A stretch of 64,000 bases of DNA from Streptomyces sp. NBC_00287 (lineage in GTDB: Bacteria > Actinomycetota > Actinomycetes > Streptomycetales > Streptomycetaceae): positions 6,944,001 through 7,008,000 of the forward strand of contig NZ_CP108053.1 of NCBI RefSeq assembly GCF_036173105.1. Reading direction: 5' to 3'. The position numbers and the translations under genes were made by a program. The number at the start of each line of letters is the position of its first letter. The first letter of the stretch is position 1. Positions 50,548 through 59,829 of this stretch are shown piece after piece. Below the pieces are notes generated by a model. The model ran no database searches, was not told the origin of the DNA, and worked only from the letters and a program-made list of their open reading frames with translations.

Positions 50548-51522
50548 TCAGAGGGCGAAGACGGACGATCCCGTGGTGCGTCCCGCCTCCAGCTCGCGGT
50601 GCGCCTGTACGGCGTCCTCGAGCGCGTAGCGCTGGTTGATCTCGATGGCGATGCGGCCGGAGGCGACGTGGTCGAACAGCTCGCCCGCCAGTTCCGCCCG
50701 CTCCGCCGGGTCGGCGATGTAGTCGGCGAGTGCCGGCCGGGTGACGAACAGGGAGCCGCTGACGGCCAGTTGCATGGCGTCGATGGGCGGAACGGGCCCG
50801 GAAGCCGTACCGAAGCAGACGAGCAGACCGCGGCGCCGGAGCGAGGCGAGCGAGGCGGCGTAGGTGGTCTGGCCCACGCTGTCGAAGGCGACCGGGACCC
50901 CGGCGCCGTCGGTCAGTTCGCGCACCCGCTCGGCCACGTTCTCGCGCCGGTAGTGGATGACGTGGTCGCAGCCGTGGGCGCGGGCCAGCTCGGCCTTCTC
51001 CTCGGTGGAGACGGTGCCGATGACGGTGAGCCCGAGCAGCTTGGCCCACTGGCAGACGATGAGGCCGACGCCGCCCGCCGCCGCGGTCAGCAGGATCGTG
51101 TCGCCGGCTTTCAGCGGGTGGATCCTGCGCAGCAGGTATGCGGAGGTGAGGCCGCGCATGGTCATCGCGGCGGCGGTCTCGAAGCCGATGCCGTCCGGCA
51201 GCCGGATCAGGGAGTCGGCGGGCATGACCCGTTCCGTGCTGTAGGCGCCGAGCGGGCTTCCGGTGTACGTGACCCGGTCGCCCTCGGTGATGTGGGTGAC
51301 ACCCTCGCCCACCGTCTCGACCACACCCGCGGCCTCGACGCCCAGTCCGGCGGGCAGCGGTGCGGGATACAGGCCGCTACGGAAGTAGGTGTCGGCGAAG
51401 TTGAGTCCGACGGCTTCGTGCCGGATCCGTACCTCGCCGGGGCCGGGGTCGCCGACGACGACCTCTTCCCAGCGCAGGACGTCGGGACCGCCGGTCTCCT
51501 TGAAGCGAATGGCGTGGGCCAC
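50548..51522 (-). CDS. Quinone oxidoreductase-like zinc-free MDR protein
   Basis: NADPH-dependent medium-chain reductase of 324 residues. An N-terminal GroES-like domain (about 28-115) without structural zinc cysteines, and a Rossmann domain with AAAGGVGLIVCQWAKLLG. The block GLNFADTYFRSGLYPAPLPAGLGVEAAG is typical of the QorA group, which reduces quinones, enones or acts on enoyl compounds. The role in the operon is unknown. It follows the BKACE gene after 115 bases. Confidence 0.88.
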   Translation of the reverse strand: MAHAIRFKETGGPDVLRWEEVVVGDPGPGEVRIRHEAVGLNFADTYFRSGLYPAPLPAGLGVEAAGVVETVGEGVTHITEGDRVTYTGSPLGAYSTERVMPADSLIRLPDGIGFETAAAMTMRGLTSAYLLRRIHPLKAGDTILLTAAAGGVGLIVCQWAKLLGLTVIGTVSTEEKAELARAHGCDHVIHYRRENVAERVRELTDGAGVPVAFDSVGQTTYAASLASLRRRGLLVCFGTASGPVPPIDAMQLAVSGSLFVTRPALADYIADPAERAELAGELFDHVASGRIAIEINQRYALEDAVQAHRELEAGRTTGSSVFAL

Positions 51523-51637
51523 GGGCGTACTCCGTTGTTCATGGGACGTGAGAAGGGGCCGCCGGTGCCGGGGGAGTGGCCCCGGCGGCCCGTGCGTGCG
51601 CGCGGACGCGCGGCGGTGCGGTGGTTCCGTCCCGCGG

Positions 51638-52690
51638 TCAGGCGTCGCGCAGCATGAAGCCGCGCTGACCGGGCCGCCGGTTCGGCACCATGCCCAGGCG
51701 GGCCAGGGTCTCGTCGGCGCCGGCGTAGTACTCGCCGAGCTGGTAGATCTTCTTGGCCTCGGCGCCGGTCGCGATGTCGCGGCCGAGCGCCTCGGAGATC
51801 TGCACCATCTGCTCGACCTGCTCGACGGTGGTCATGCGCTCGCCCTTGCGGCGCCACAGGTTGTCCTCGTTGCCCACGCGCACGTGCACGCCGAGCGCGA
51901 TGCCGATCGCGTTCATCGGCGCGACGGCGCGCATGGAGCTCTCGATCGTGAGGACGGCGCCGTCCGGGGTGCGGCGCACGAACTCGATCAGGTCGGCGGG
52001 GTGACGGCCGGAGAAACCGCCGCCGATGGCCACGTAGTTGAGGATCAGCGGGCCGGTGTGGATGCCGGCCCGGATGAGCCGCTCCACCGTTTCGAGCTGG
52101 GCCAGCGTGGCGAGCTGGAAGTGCGGCTGGATGCCGTTCGCGTGCAGGCGCTTGAGGTGCTCCAGGTAGAAATCGGGGCCCGCCTCGACGACCATGTCGC
52201 GGTACGCCTTGTAGTACTCGGGCTTCGCGATCGAGGTGCCCTCGAGGTCGTCGTCGGTCATGATCTCGACGATGTTCATCTGGCTGGTGTTGATCGCGAT
52301 CGTCACCTGGTCCGGCGCGGGGGTGAGGTCGGCCAGCAGGTGGCGGGTGTCGTAGCTCAGCCACTTCGCCTCGCTGCCCTCGTCCTCCGGGGCGAACGAG
52401 ATCGAGCCGCCGATCTGCAGGACCATGTCCGGTACGGCCTCACGCAGCCGGCCCAACAGCTCGTTGAACATGGACATCCGCTTGGAGCCCTTGCCGTCGA
52501 GCTCCCGTACGTGGATGTGGAGCACGGTGGCGCCGGCGTTGTAGCAGTCGACGGCCGCCTGGACGTGCTCGTCCATCGTCAGGGGAAGGTCGTCGGCGTC
52601 CCCGGGCAGCCACTCCGGCCCGTAGGGAGCGGCCTGGATCACCAGCTTTTCCTGGTTCTCCGGGAAAAGTGAGTCGTCGTGGAAGTGCAC
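51638..52690 (-). CDS. BKACE-family beta-keto acid cleavage enzyme (DUF849)
   Basis: Zinc-dependent TIM-barrel enzyme of 350 residues. The family condenses acetyl-CoA with a beta-keto acid and cleaves it to acetoacetate plus a new acyl-CoA. The HxH zinc motif is at His58/His60 in VLHIHVRELDGKG; LQIGGSISF and NYVAIGGGFSGRHPADL are conserved. The founding member acts on 3-keto-5-aminohexanoate in lysine fermentation, but related ones take dehydrocarnitine and other beta-keto acids. Its acetoacetate would be used by the synthetase encoded at the operon's end. First gene of the leftward operon, 229 bases downstream of the AraC-type gene. Confidence 0.88.
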   Translation of the reverse strand: MHFHDDSLFPENQEKLVIQAAPYGPEWLPGDADDLPLTMDEHVQAAVDCYNAGATVLHIHVRELDGKGSKRMSMFNELLGRLREAVPDMVLQIGGSISFAPEDEGSEAKWLSYDTRHLLADLTPAPDQVTIAINTSQMNIVEIMTDDDLEGTSIAKPEYYKAYRDMVVEAGPDFYLEHLKRLHANGIQPHFQLATLAQLETVERLIRAGIHTGPLILNYVAIGGGFSGRHPADLIEFVRRTPDGAVLTIESSMRAVAPMNAIGIALGVHVRVGNEDNLWRRKGERMTTVEQVEQMVQISEALGRDIATGAEAKKIYQLGEYYAGADETLARLGMVPNRRPGQRGFMLRDA

Positions 52691-52919
52691 GGTCCGTCTC
52701 CTTCGTGCGATCGATGCGGGTCACCGGTGACAGCGGGCGCAGGGCAGCCCGGATACGCTCGGCCGGTCCGGAGGGGGGCGTGCCCAGGGGAAAAACCCGC
52801 CCTCCTCCGGCGGCCGACCGCGTCTCTGCGGTGGTGCCAAGGTAGGGGCGGGCATCCGTGATCGCTTGACCTACAGAGACAGATAACTTGCCATTTGGGG
52901 ACACGCCCCAGCGGTGTGA

Positions 52920-53942
52920 TCAGTCCTGACCGGAGGACTGCCGCTCGCTCCTGCCCCTGCGCCACGCCCTCGGGCTGCACCCGAACTGTTCGCGGAACCA
53001 GCGCGAGAACGCGCTCAGCGACGAGAAGCCCAGCAGGTCGGAGATCTCCGTCAGCGAGCGCCGCGGGTTCGCGACGAACTGCTCCGCAAGCTGCATGCGG
53101 GTGGTGTTGAGGAGCGAGGAGAACGTCTCGCCGGAGGCGGCCAGATGGCGGTGGACGGTGCGCCGGTCCACGCCCAGGCTGCGCGCGACCTGCTCGATCG
53201 AGCAGCGCCCGCTGGGCAGCAGGACCTCGATCAGCTCCCGCACCCGGTCCGCGACGGTGGTGTCCCTGGGGACCGTGATCGCCTCGAAGTACTGGCGGGC
53301 GTACTCCCGCAGCAGCGGGTCCGCCATCGCGTTGGAGGCGTCGAGGTCGTCGGCGTAGAAAACGATGCCGTTGAACTCGCGGCCGAACTCCACCACGGGG
53401 CCGAACAGACGTCGGTGCGTCGCGGCGTCCGCCGGGGCAGGGTGCCTGAACCAGACGGAGATCGGCTGCCACCGGGGGTGCAGAAAGCCGCGCAGGATCC
53501 GGTGGAAGGCGGCGACGGCCAGCTCCGTGGCCTGCCGGGTCTCCATCGCCTCGCCGATCCGCAGGTCGACCTTCAACGTGGCCAGCCCGTGGCCCTCGGA
53601 CAGCCGGGCGTGCAGAACCTCGTTGTACATGTGCTGATGTCGGATCAACAGACCCAGCGCGCTCCGCACGTCGGGTTCCTCGCGGACGACCAGACTGACG
53701 GGGCCGAGGTTGGAGAAGCGCCGGAACTCCGCCATCCGCACGCCGAAGTCCTCGTGCCCCGAGGCGGCCGCCGACAGCTCCAGCACCTGGACCGCGGCCG
53801 CGCCGGAGATCCACCGGTCCTGCACCGTGAGGGCGGCGGTGTCCAGGCCCACGTGCTTCATCAGCGCCTGCGGGTCGATGCCGAGCGAGCGGCACAGCTC
53901 GACATAGCCACTGAGGGCTGCGGTGCGGACCAGGGGCCTCAT
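52920..53942 (-). CDS. AraC-family transcriptional regulator
   Basis: Regulator of 340 residues. The N-terminal Arabinose_bd-type domain (about 1-190) begins MRPLVRTAALSGYVELCRSLGID; the C-terminal AraC HTH (about 230-325) has IEQVARSLGVDRRTVHRHL and LTEISDLLGFSSLSAFSRWFREQFGCSP. The ATG at 53942 has GGAG eight bases upstream; a GTG at 53996 would add 18 residues. It lies between the leftward catabolic operon and a rightward dioxygenase-ligase pair, so probably regulates both. Confidence 0.85.
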   Translation of the reverse strand: MRPLVRTAALSGYVELCRSLGIDPQALMKHVGLDTAALTVQDRWISGAAAVQVLELSAAASGHEDFGVRMAEFRRFSNLGPVSLVVREEPDVRSALGLLIRHQHMYNEVLHARLSEGHGLATLKVDLRIGEAMETRQATELAVAAFHRILRGFLHPRWQPISVWFRHPAPADAATHRRLFGPVVEFGREFNGIVFYADDLDASNAMADPLLREYARQYFEAITVPRDTTVADRVRELIEVLLPSGRCSIEQVARSLGVDRRTVHRHLAASGETFSSLLNTTRMQLAEQFVANPRRSLTEISDLLGFSSLSAFSRWFREQFGCSPRAWRRGRSERQSSGQD

Positions 53943-54108
53943 GGGCACGCTCCAGGACTGACCGGGCTTGTCCCGAAAAGAAAACTCTGCTGTCACGCGA
54001 GGACAAGCGAAGCGGGGATGGGCAACCTAGCATGGCGCCGTTCGCCGGCCCGGACCGCTCGTGGCGACCGCCCCGGGCCGGTGAACGCCTGACGGTACGG
54101 AGGCGCAC

Positions 54109-55191
54109 ATGACAGGTACGACGGACACAGACGAGGCGCTGCACGTGCCCTGTTCGGGCCCCTCGGTGTGGCGTGGCGAAGATCTGGCGGACCACCGCGA
54201 GGAGTGGGTCCTGCGGCTCTCGCCGCACCAGCTGGTCGAGATCGACTCCGCGGTGAGGGAGGCGCGCAGGCGCGATCTCACGCTGCTGAAGCTGACAGCC
54301 GCCGACTTCCCGCTCCCCACGCTCGCCCCTGAGCTGGAACGCGTCGCCGAGACGCTGGAGCACGGCCGGGGGTTCGTGCTCGTCAAGGGCATCCCGGTCG
54401 AGCGGCTGGGCGCGCCGGCCGCGAGCGCCGTCTTCTGGGGCCTCGGTCAGTACCTGGGGCAGCCCGTCCCGCAGAACGCGTACGGCCATCTGCTCGGCCA
54501 CGTCAGGGACACCGGCCGCAGCCTGGCCGATCCGGCGACGCGCGGCTACCAGACCCGAGCCGCGCTGCCCTTCCACACCGACGGGGCCGATCTGCTAGCG
54601 CTGCTGTCCCTGCGGGAGCCCCGCACCGGGGGACGCACCTCCCTGGTCAGCTCGGCGGCCGTCCACAACGCGGTGCTGGACCGCCGCCCCGATCTGGCCG
54701 AGCGGCTGTACCGCACGTATTTCTTCGACCGCCGGCAGGAGCATCTTCCCGGGGAGGCGCCGTACGCGGCCGCCCCGCTCGCCGTCCGGCGGGGCGGCGG
54801 CGCACTGAGCATGCGCTACAACCGCTGCTACCTCGAATCCGCCCAGCGCTTCCCCCAGGTGCCCCGCCTGGAACCGGCGGACGTGGAGCTGTTCGACCTC
54901 ATCGACGAAGTGGCGGGCTCCCCGGAGTTCCGGCTCGACATCGACCTCAGGGCCGGCGATCTGCTGCTGCTCAACACCCACACGATCATGCACGCGCGAA
55001 CGGAGTTCGAGGATCACGACCGGCCCGGCCTCAGGCGCCACCTCCTGAGGCTCTGGCTGGCCCTGCCGCACCACCTCGCAGCCGACGGCGCTCGCCAGGG
55101 GGTCACCCCTCGCGATGTGATCCGGCCCCGGAACGCCGCATCGGCTGCCGGGACGAACCCGCTGCCGGGACGAACCCAAGGAGACAGCTGA
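54109..55191 (+). CDS. TauD/TfdA-like dioxygenase
   Basis: Second Fe(II)/2-oxoglutarate-dependent oxygenase, 360 residues. Iron ligands: FHTDGADLL His/Asp at about 151/153 and the distal His in THTIMHARTEF; the 2-oxoglutarate Arg lies in LRRHLLRLW. It resembles the TauD/TfdA branch that includes clavaminate-synthase-like and other uncharacterised Streptomyces enzymes and shares little with the first copy. The ATG at 54109 follows GGAGGCGCAC. The acyl-CoA ligase begins one base after its stop. Confidence 0.85.
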   Translation: MTGTTDTDEALHVPCSGPSVWRGEDLADHREEWVLRLSPHQLVEIDSAVREARRRDLTLLKLTAADFPLPTLAPELERVAETLEHGRGFVLVKGIPVERLGAPAASAVFWGLGQYLGQPVPQNAYGHLLGHVRDTGRSLADPATRGYQTRAALPFHTDGADLLALLSLREPRTGGRTSLVSSAAVHNAVLDRRPDLAERLYRTYFFDRRQEHLPGEAPYAAAPLAVRRGGGALSMRYNRCYLESAQRFPQVPRLEPADVELFDLIDEVAGSPEFRLDIDLRAGDLLLLNTHTIMHARTEFEDHDRPGLRRHLLRLWLALPHHLAADGARQGVTPRDVIRPRNAASAAGTNPLPGRTQGDS

Positions 55192-55192
55192 C

Positions 55193-56692
55193 ATGACCAA
55201 CCTCGCCACGATCCTGGTGAACTCCGCCGTCGACCAGGGCGATCGCATCGCCGTGCGCCACGACGACAGCACGCTCACGTACGCCGCACTGGACGACGCG
55301 TGCGCCAGAGTCGCCGCCCTCCTGCGCGACCGAGGGGTCCGGCCCGGTGACCGTGTCGCGCTGACCATGCCCAACGTCCCGCTGTTCCCGGTCGTCTACT
55401 ACGGCGTCCTGCGGGCCGGCGGCGTGGTCGTCCCGATGAACCCGCTCCTCAAGGCCCGTGAGGTGGCGTTCGCCCTGCGCGACTGCGGAGCGCGGATGGC
55501 GCTGGTGTTCCCGCTGTTCGCGGACGAGGTGACCAAGGCCGCCGCCGAGACCGGAACCGAATGCCTGGTGACCGAACCCGCTGCCTTCGAGGACCTGCTG
55601 CGGGCCCACGAGCCGATGTCCGGCATCGTCGACCGGACCGATGACGACCCGGCCCTGATCCTTTACACCTCGGGCACGACCGGGACCCCGAAGGGCGCCG
55701 CGCTCTCGCACCGGAATCTGGCGACCAACACCGCCACCGCGGCCGAGACGCTGCTCCAGGTCGGACCCGACGACGTGCTCTTCGGCGGCCTGCCCCTCTT
55801 CCACGCCTTCGGCCAGACCTGCGCCCTCAACACGGCCGTCGCCGCCGGTGCCACACTGACCCTGCTGCCGAGGTTCGAGCCGCGGCGCGCCCTGGAGATC
55901 ATGGCCCGTGACGGGGTCACGGTGTTCCTCGGAGTGCCGACGATGTACGCGGCGCTCCTCCACGCCGAGCTCCCCGACGGCTTCGACGCCCACCGGCTGC
56001 GGCTGGCCGTCTCCGGCGGCGCCTCGCTTCCGGTCGAGGTGCTGCACGGCTTCGAACGGCGTTTCGGTGCCGGCGTACTGGAGGGATACGGTCTCTCCGA
56101 GACCTCACCGGTCGCCGCGTTCAACCACCCGGACCGCCCGCGCAAGGCGGGCTCGATCGGACAGCCCATCCGCGGAGTCGAGATGAAGCTCGTCGCCGAG
56201 GACGGCGCCGCGGTGCCCCCGGGCGAGGTCGGCGAGATCGCGATCCGCGGCGAGAACGTGATGAGCGGCTACTGGAACCGCCCGGAGGCCACGGCGGAGG
56301 CGATCCGCGACGGATGGTTCCACAGCGGCGACCTGGCCCGCGTCGACGACGACGGCTTCTATTTCATCGTCGACCGCAAGAAGGACCTGATCATCCGCGG
56401 CGGTTACAACGTCTACCCGCGTGAGGTCGAGGAGGTGCTGTACGAGCATCCGGCCGTCGCCGAGGCCGCCGTCGTCAGCGTGCCGCACCCGGTCCACGGC
56501 GAGGAGATCGCGGCCGTGATCACGCTCCGGCCCGGCGCCCGGGCGACGGCCGAGGAGATCCGCGACCACGTCAAGGACCGGGTGGCGGCGTACAAGTACC
56601 CCAGGATCGTCACGTTCACGGCCGAACTCCCCAAGGGACCCACCGGCAAGATCCTCAAGCGCGAGATCGTCATCGGCGGGCATTTGCTGTGA
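55193..56692 (+). CDS. Long- or medium-chain acyl-CoA ligase (FadD-type)
   Basis: AMP-forming acyl-CoA ligase of 499 residues. Motifs: P-loop LYTSGTTGTPKGAALSH, GYGLSET, the HSGDLARVDDDGF Asp, the hinge RKKDLIIRGG and the catalytic Lys in PKGPTGKILKREI. The acid substrate is unknown. It is made from the same transcript as the preceding dioxygenase (1-base gap, GGAG upstream). It may activate an acid product of the catabolic route. Confidence 0.9.
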   Translation: MTNLATILVNSAVDQGDRIAVRHDDSTLTYAALDDACARVAALLRDRGVRPGDRVALTMPNVPLFPVVYYGVLRAGGVVVPMNPLLKAREVAFALRDCGARMALVFPLFADEVTKAAAETGTECLVTEPAAFEDLLRAHEPMSGIVDRTDDDPALILYTSGTTGTPKGAALSHRNLATNTATAAETLLQVGPDDVLFGGLPLFHAFGQTCALNTAVAAGATLTLLPRFEPRRALEIMARDGVTVFLGVPTMYAALLHAELPDGFDAHRLRLAVSGGASLPVEVLHGFERRFGAGVLEGYGLSETSPVAAFNHPDRPRKAGSIGQPIRGVEMKLVAEDGAAVPPGEVGEIAIRGENVMSGYWNRPEATAEAIRDGWFHSGDLARVDDDGFYFIVDRKKDLIIRGGYNVYPREVEEVLYEHPAVAEAAVVSVPHPVHGEEIAAVITLRPGARATAEEIRDHVKDRVAAYKYPRIVTFTAELPKGPTGKILKREIVIGGHLL

Positions 56693-57138
56693 GTCCAACT
56701 CGCCCAGGTTTCAAGGCGGTTGAAGTGGCAAGGATTTGGGTTCCGAACGTCGTTCGGGTGCGCGAGTGGTGTCCTTGGGACCCCGCGCTGAAGGGTGGCT
56801 CGGTCGGTTCTCGGCCCCGCCCCGGTCCTTGGTGGAGATCGAAGAGGGGTTCGATCGCGCCCAAGTCGTGAGTTTCGGGAATCCGTTCTGATCCGGACGG
56901 TGGGACTCCGAGCGATACTTGCCAAGTTCAGCGTGGGTGCGGTGGGGAATCGCGGACAGGACTGGACCGGATCGATTCCTCAACACGTCATGAATTACCC
57001 GTACCGCGACGGCATCTTCCCTCGTTATGATGCGGTCTCATGCAGCCGACACCCGTCTGGGGGTCGAGGAGAGGTCATGTGTTCCTTGAGCGTCGGCCGT
57101 TAGCTTCGCGCCATTGAGTCGAACGGGGGCGGTTCGAA
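56693..57138. other. Intergenic region ahead of the biosynthetic cluster
   Basis: A 446-base gap between the ligase and the FAAL gene. It should carry the cluster promoter. The only clear structure is the inverted repeat TCGAAC / GTTCGA at 57119-57137 next to the FAAL start. No coding or RNA gene signal is obvious. Confidence 0.4.
57119..57137. promoter_or_regulatory. Inverted repeat over the FAAL ribosome-binding region
   Basis: TCGAAC (57119-57124) and GTTCGA (57132-57137) flank GGGGGCG, ending one base before the ATG. It could be an operator or a translation-controlling hairpin. Confidence 0.4.
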
Positions 57139-58884
57139 ATGGGTGGTTTTCTTGGCGCATTACGACGTCGCATGGAGGCGGCGGATCCCAGCCGCGAGGC
57201 CTTCAGCTTCGTCGGCGCCGAGTCAACCCCGCGCCGTGACGGCGGGTCAGGATCACCGGTCCGGACTTTGACGTACGGCGAACTCGACCGCCAGGCACGG
57301 CAGTTGGCGGCCTGGGTCCAGTTGCGGGGCGGTGCGGGGCAGCGTGTCCTGCTGCCGCACTGCGAGGGTCCGCTGCAGATCGCCGCGTTGCTCGGCTGCT
57401 TCTATGCCGGGGCGACGGCCGTGCCCTGTCCGTCCCCGTTGGACGGCGGGCGCAATGTGCGTCGGCTGACCGCCATCGCCAAGGACGCCGATGTGGCGTT
57501 GGCGCTCGCCGACTCCGCCGTGGCGGCCGAGTTGTCCCGGCTGTTCGCCGGCAGTGACCTGGTCTGTCTCGCGGCGGACCGGGCTGCCCTGCCGGGCCCG
57601 GAGGACTGGCGGCCGACGGAGTCGGCGGAGGACGACATCGCCCTCATCCAGTACACGTCCGGCTCGGTGACCCAGGTGAAGGGCGTCCTGATCAGCCAGC
57701 GGAATCTGCTGGCCGGGCAGGAGGCCATCACCCGGGCGCTGGGGACCGACGAGCACTCGGTGATCGGCGGCTGGCTGCCGCCGTACCACGACATGGGCCT
57801 GGTGGGGCAGTTGCTGCACCCGCTCCACCTCGGCGCCCGAGGCGTGCTCATGCCCGCCATCACCTTCGCCACGCGGCCGCTGAGCTGGCTGCGGATGATC
57901 GAGACGTACGGCGTCACCGTGTCCGGCGGCCCGGACTACGCGTACGACATGTGCGTCCGGGCGGCGACGGACGAGGAGGCCGGCCGGCTCGATCTGGGCT
58001 CCTGGCAGGTCGCCGTCAATGGCGCCGAACCCGTGCGGGAGGCCACCATGGCCGCCTTCGCGGAGCGGTTCGCCCCGGCCGGGTTCCGGCCCGAGGCGTT
58101 CTATCCGGCGTACGGGCTCGCCGAGGCGACCCTGCTGGTGACGGGCGGCTCCCCGGGGCAGCGGCCGGTGGAGCGCGCGGCGGACCCCGCCGCGCTCGCC
58201 GCCGGCCGGATGACCGCGCCGAGGAACGGCTCCCGCAGCCGGACCCTGGTCGGGGTCGGACGGCCGTGCGGGGTGGAGATACGTATCGTCGACCCGGAGA
58301 CCCGGCAGGTTCTGGAGCCGGGGCGGGTGGGCGAGATATGGATCCGGGGCGAGAGCGTTGCGCCGGGTTACTGGCGGCGTCGCGCCGAGACCGAGGAGTG
58401 TTTCGGAGCGGTCACGTCCGCTCATGACGGATCGTTTTTGCGTAGCGGCGACCTGGGTGCCGTGGATGAACACGGCGAGTTGTTCGTGATCGGACGGCTC
58501 AAGGAAGGCGTCGTTGTCAACGGGGTCGATGTCGCGCCGGAGGACATCGAGACCTCGGTCCAGGGCCTGAACCCCGTGTTCGGGGTCACCGCGGCCGTCA
58601 CCACGGGGGCGGAACGCGACCGGCTGATCGTGATCCAGGAAGTGCGCGAGAACGGCCTGCTCGACGGTGAACTGCCGTCGCTCGTCGAGGCCGTACAGAC
58701 CCACCTCGATGGGGAGTTCGGGATCCCCGATGCCGTCATCCTGCTTGTCCGGCAGGGCGTGGTGCGGCGTACCACCAGTGGCAAACTCCAGCGCTCGGCC
58801 ATGCGCGGGCTGCTGCGGAGCGGGGGCATCAGGCCGCTGTATCCGCAAGTACCCGTGTTCCAGGCCGACTTGAGTCCGAGTTGA
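57139..58884 (+). CDS. Fatty acyl-AMP ligase (FAAL)
   Basis: Activates a fatty acid as acyl-AMP and hands it to an acyl carrier protein. Length 581 residues. Motifs: IQYTSGSVTQVKGVLISQRNL, GWLPPYHDMGLVG (FAAL-typical), FYPAYGLAEATLLVTGG, SGDLGAVDEHGELFVIGR, and the A10 Lys in TTSGKLQRS. The sequence between FAAL motifs is consistent with the FAAL-specific insertion that prevents CoA use. It is the first gene of a probable lipid-primed biosynthetic cluster; the carrier protein at 62803 is a likely partner. Confidence 0.9.
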   Translation: MGGFLGALRRRMEAADPSREAFSFVGAESTPRRDGGSGSPVRTLTYGELDRQARQLAAWVQLRGGAGQRVLLPHCEGPLQIAALLGCFYAGATAVPCPSPLDGGRNVRRLTAIAKDADVALALADSAVAAELSRLFAGSDLVCLAADRAALPGPEDWRPTESAEDDIALIQYTSGSVTQVKGVLISQRNLLAGQEAITRALGTDEHSVIGGWLPPYHDMGLVGQLLHPLHLGARGVLMPAITFATRPLSWLRMIETYGVTVSGGPDYAYDMCVRAATDEEAGRLDLGSWQVAVNGAEPVREATMAAFAERFAPAGFRPEAFYPAYGLAEATLLVTGGSPGQRPVERAADPAALAAGRMTAPRNGSRSRTLVGVGRPCGVEIRIVDPETRQVLEPGRVGEIWIRGESVAPGYWRRRAETEECFGAVTSAHDGSFLRSGDLGAVDEHGELFVIGRLKEGVVVNGVDVAPEDIETSVQGLNPVFGVTAAVTTGAERDRLIVIQEVRENGLLDGELPSLVEAVQTHLDGEFGIPDAVILLVRQGVVRRTTSGKLQRSAMRGLLRSGGIRPLYPQVPVFQADLSPS

Positions 58885-58991
58885 GCTCATATCCAGGCGC
58901 TCAACGGACCATCGCGTGACCATCACATCACCTGGCGGAACCAATGCTGCGGAACTTCAGCAGCGGAGTGCAGGCAACAGAGAGGATGCCG

Positions 58992-59822
58992 ATGGACATC
59001 GAAGTGCTCGGCGCATGCAGAGTGATGCAGACCGGCAAGTCTGTGGTGCCTTCCGCGGTCAAGCCACGCAAGGTTCTCGCAGTACTGGCCCTCAACCCTG
59101 ACCGTCCCGTCTCTGTCGGGATGCTGGTGGAAGAGGTCTGGGGCGAGACCCCACCGCCCAGCGTCGCAACGACCCTGCAGACGTACATACTTCAACTACG
59201 GAACCTTATCACCTCTGCCATCGGAGGCCCATCGCCTGATATGCCTCTGGGTGCGAAAAGTGTGCTCGTGACCCAGCCCGGCGGGTATCTGCTGGACACC
59301 CAGGGCGGTTCGGTGGACGTCCGGGAGTACGAGCGGCTCTCCGGCGGCGGTCATCGGGCCCTGGAGAAAGGGGACTACGAGGCGGCGGCGGACCTGTTCC
59401 GCAAGGCGCTGTCGCTGTGGCGCGGGCCTGCGCTCGCCGACGTGGAGTGCGGGCGGGTGCTGGATGTCGAGGTGACCCGCCTCGAGGAGTCCCGAATGGG
59501 CATACTGTGCCGCCGCATTGAGGCGGACCTGCTCCTCGGGCGCCACCACGAGATCATCGGTGAGCTGTTCGGGCTCGCGGCGCGGCATCCGCTGCACGAG
59601 GGGATTCACCTCCAGTTGATGCTCGCGCTGTACCGGGCGGGGCGGCGTACCACGGCGCTGGAGGTCTACCAGCGGCTGCGGGACGTACTCGCCGGGGAGC
59701 TCGGGCTCGATCCGAGCTATGAACTGCAGTCGCTCCAGGGGGCGTTGCTCGACTCCTCCTCCGAACTACGGCTGGACCAGCCGCTCTCGCTCTTCAGAGT
59801 GCGAGCGCCGGGCCGGTACTGA
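58992..59822 (+). CDS. SARP-family transcriptional activator
   Basis: Streptomyces antibiotic regulatory protein of 276 residues, like RedD or ActII-ORF4. The N-terminal OmpR-type winged helix (about 1-95, MDIEVLGACRVMQTGKSVV, PRKVLAVLALNPDRPVSVGMLVEEVW) is followed by the bacterial transcriptional activation domain (about 100-250). It is likely the cluster-specific activator. I chose the ATG at 58992, preceded by AGAGGATGCCG. No TTA codon is in the gene, so bldA tRNA control is not indicated. Confidence 0.92.
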   Translation: MDIEVLGACRVMQTGKSVVPSAVKPRKVLAVLALNPDRPVSVGMLVEEVWGETPPPSVATTLQTYILQLRNLITSAIGGPSPDMPLGAKSVLVTQPGGYLLDTQGGSVDVREYERLSGGGHRALEKGDYEAAADLFRKALSLWRGPALADVECGRVLDVEVTRLEESRMGILCRRIEADLLLGRHHEIIGELFGLAARHPLHEGIHLQLMLALYRAGRRTTALEVYQRLRDVLAGELGLDPSYELQSLQGALLDSSSELRLDQPLSLFRVRAPGRY

Positions 59823-59829
59823 CGCACCG

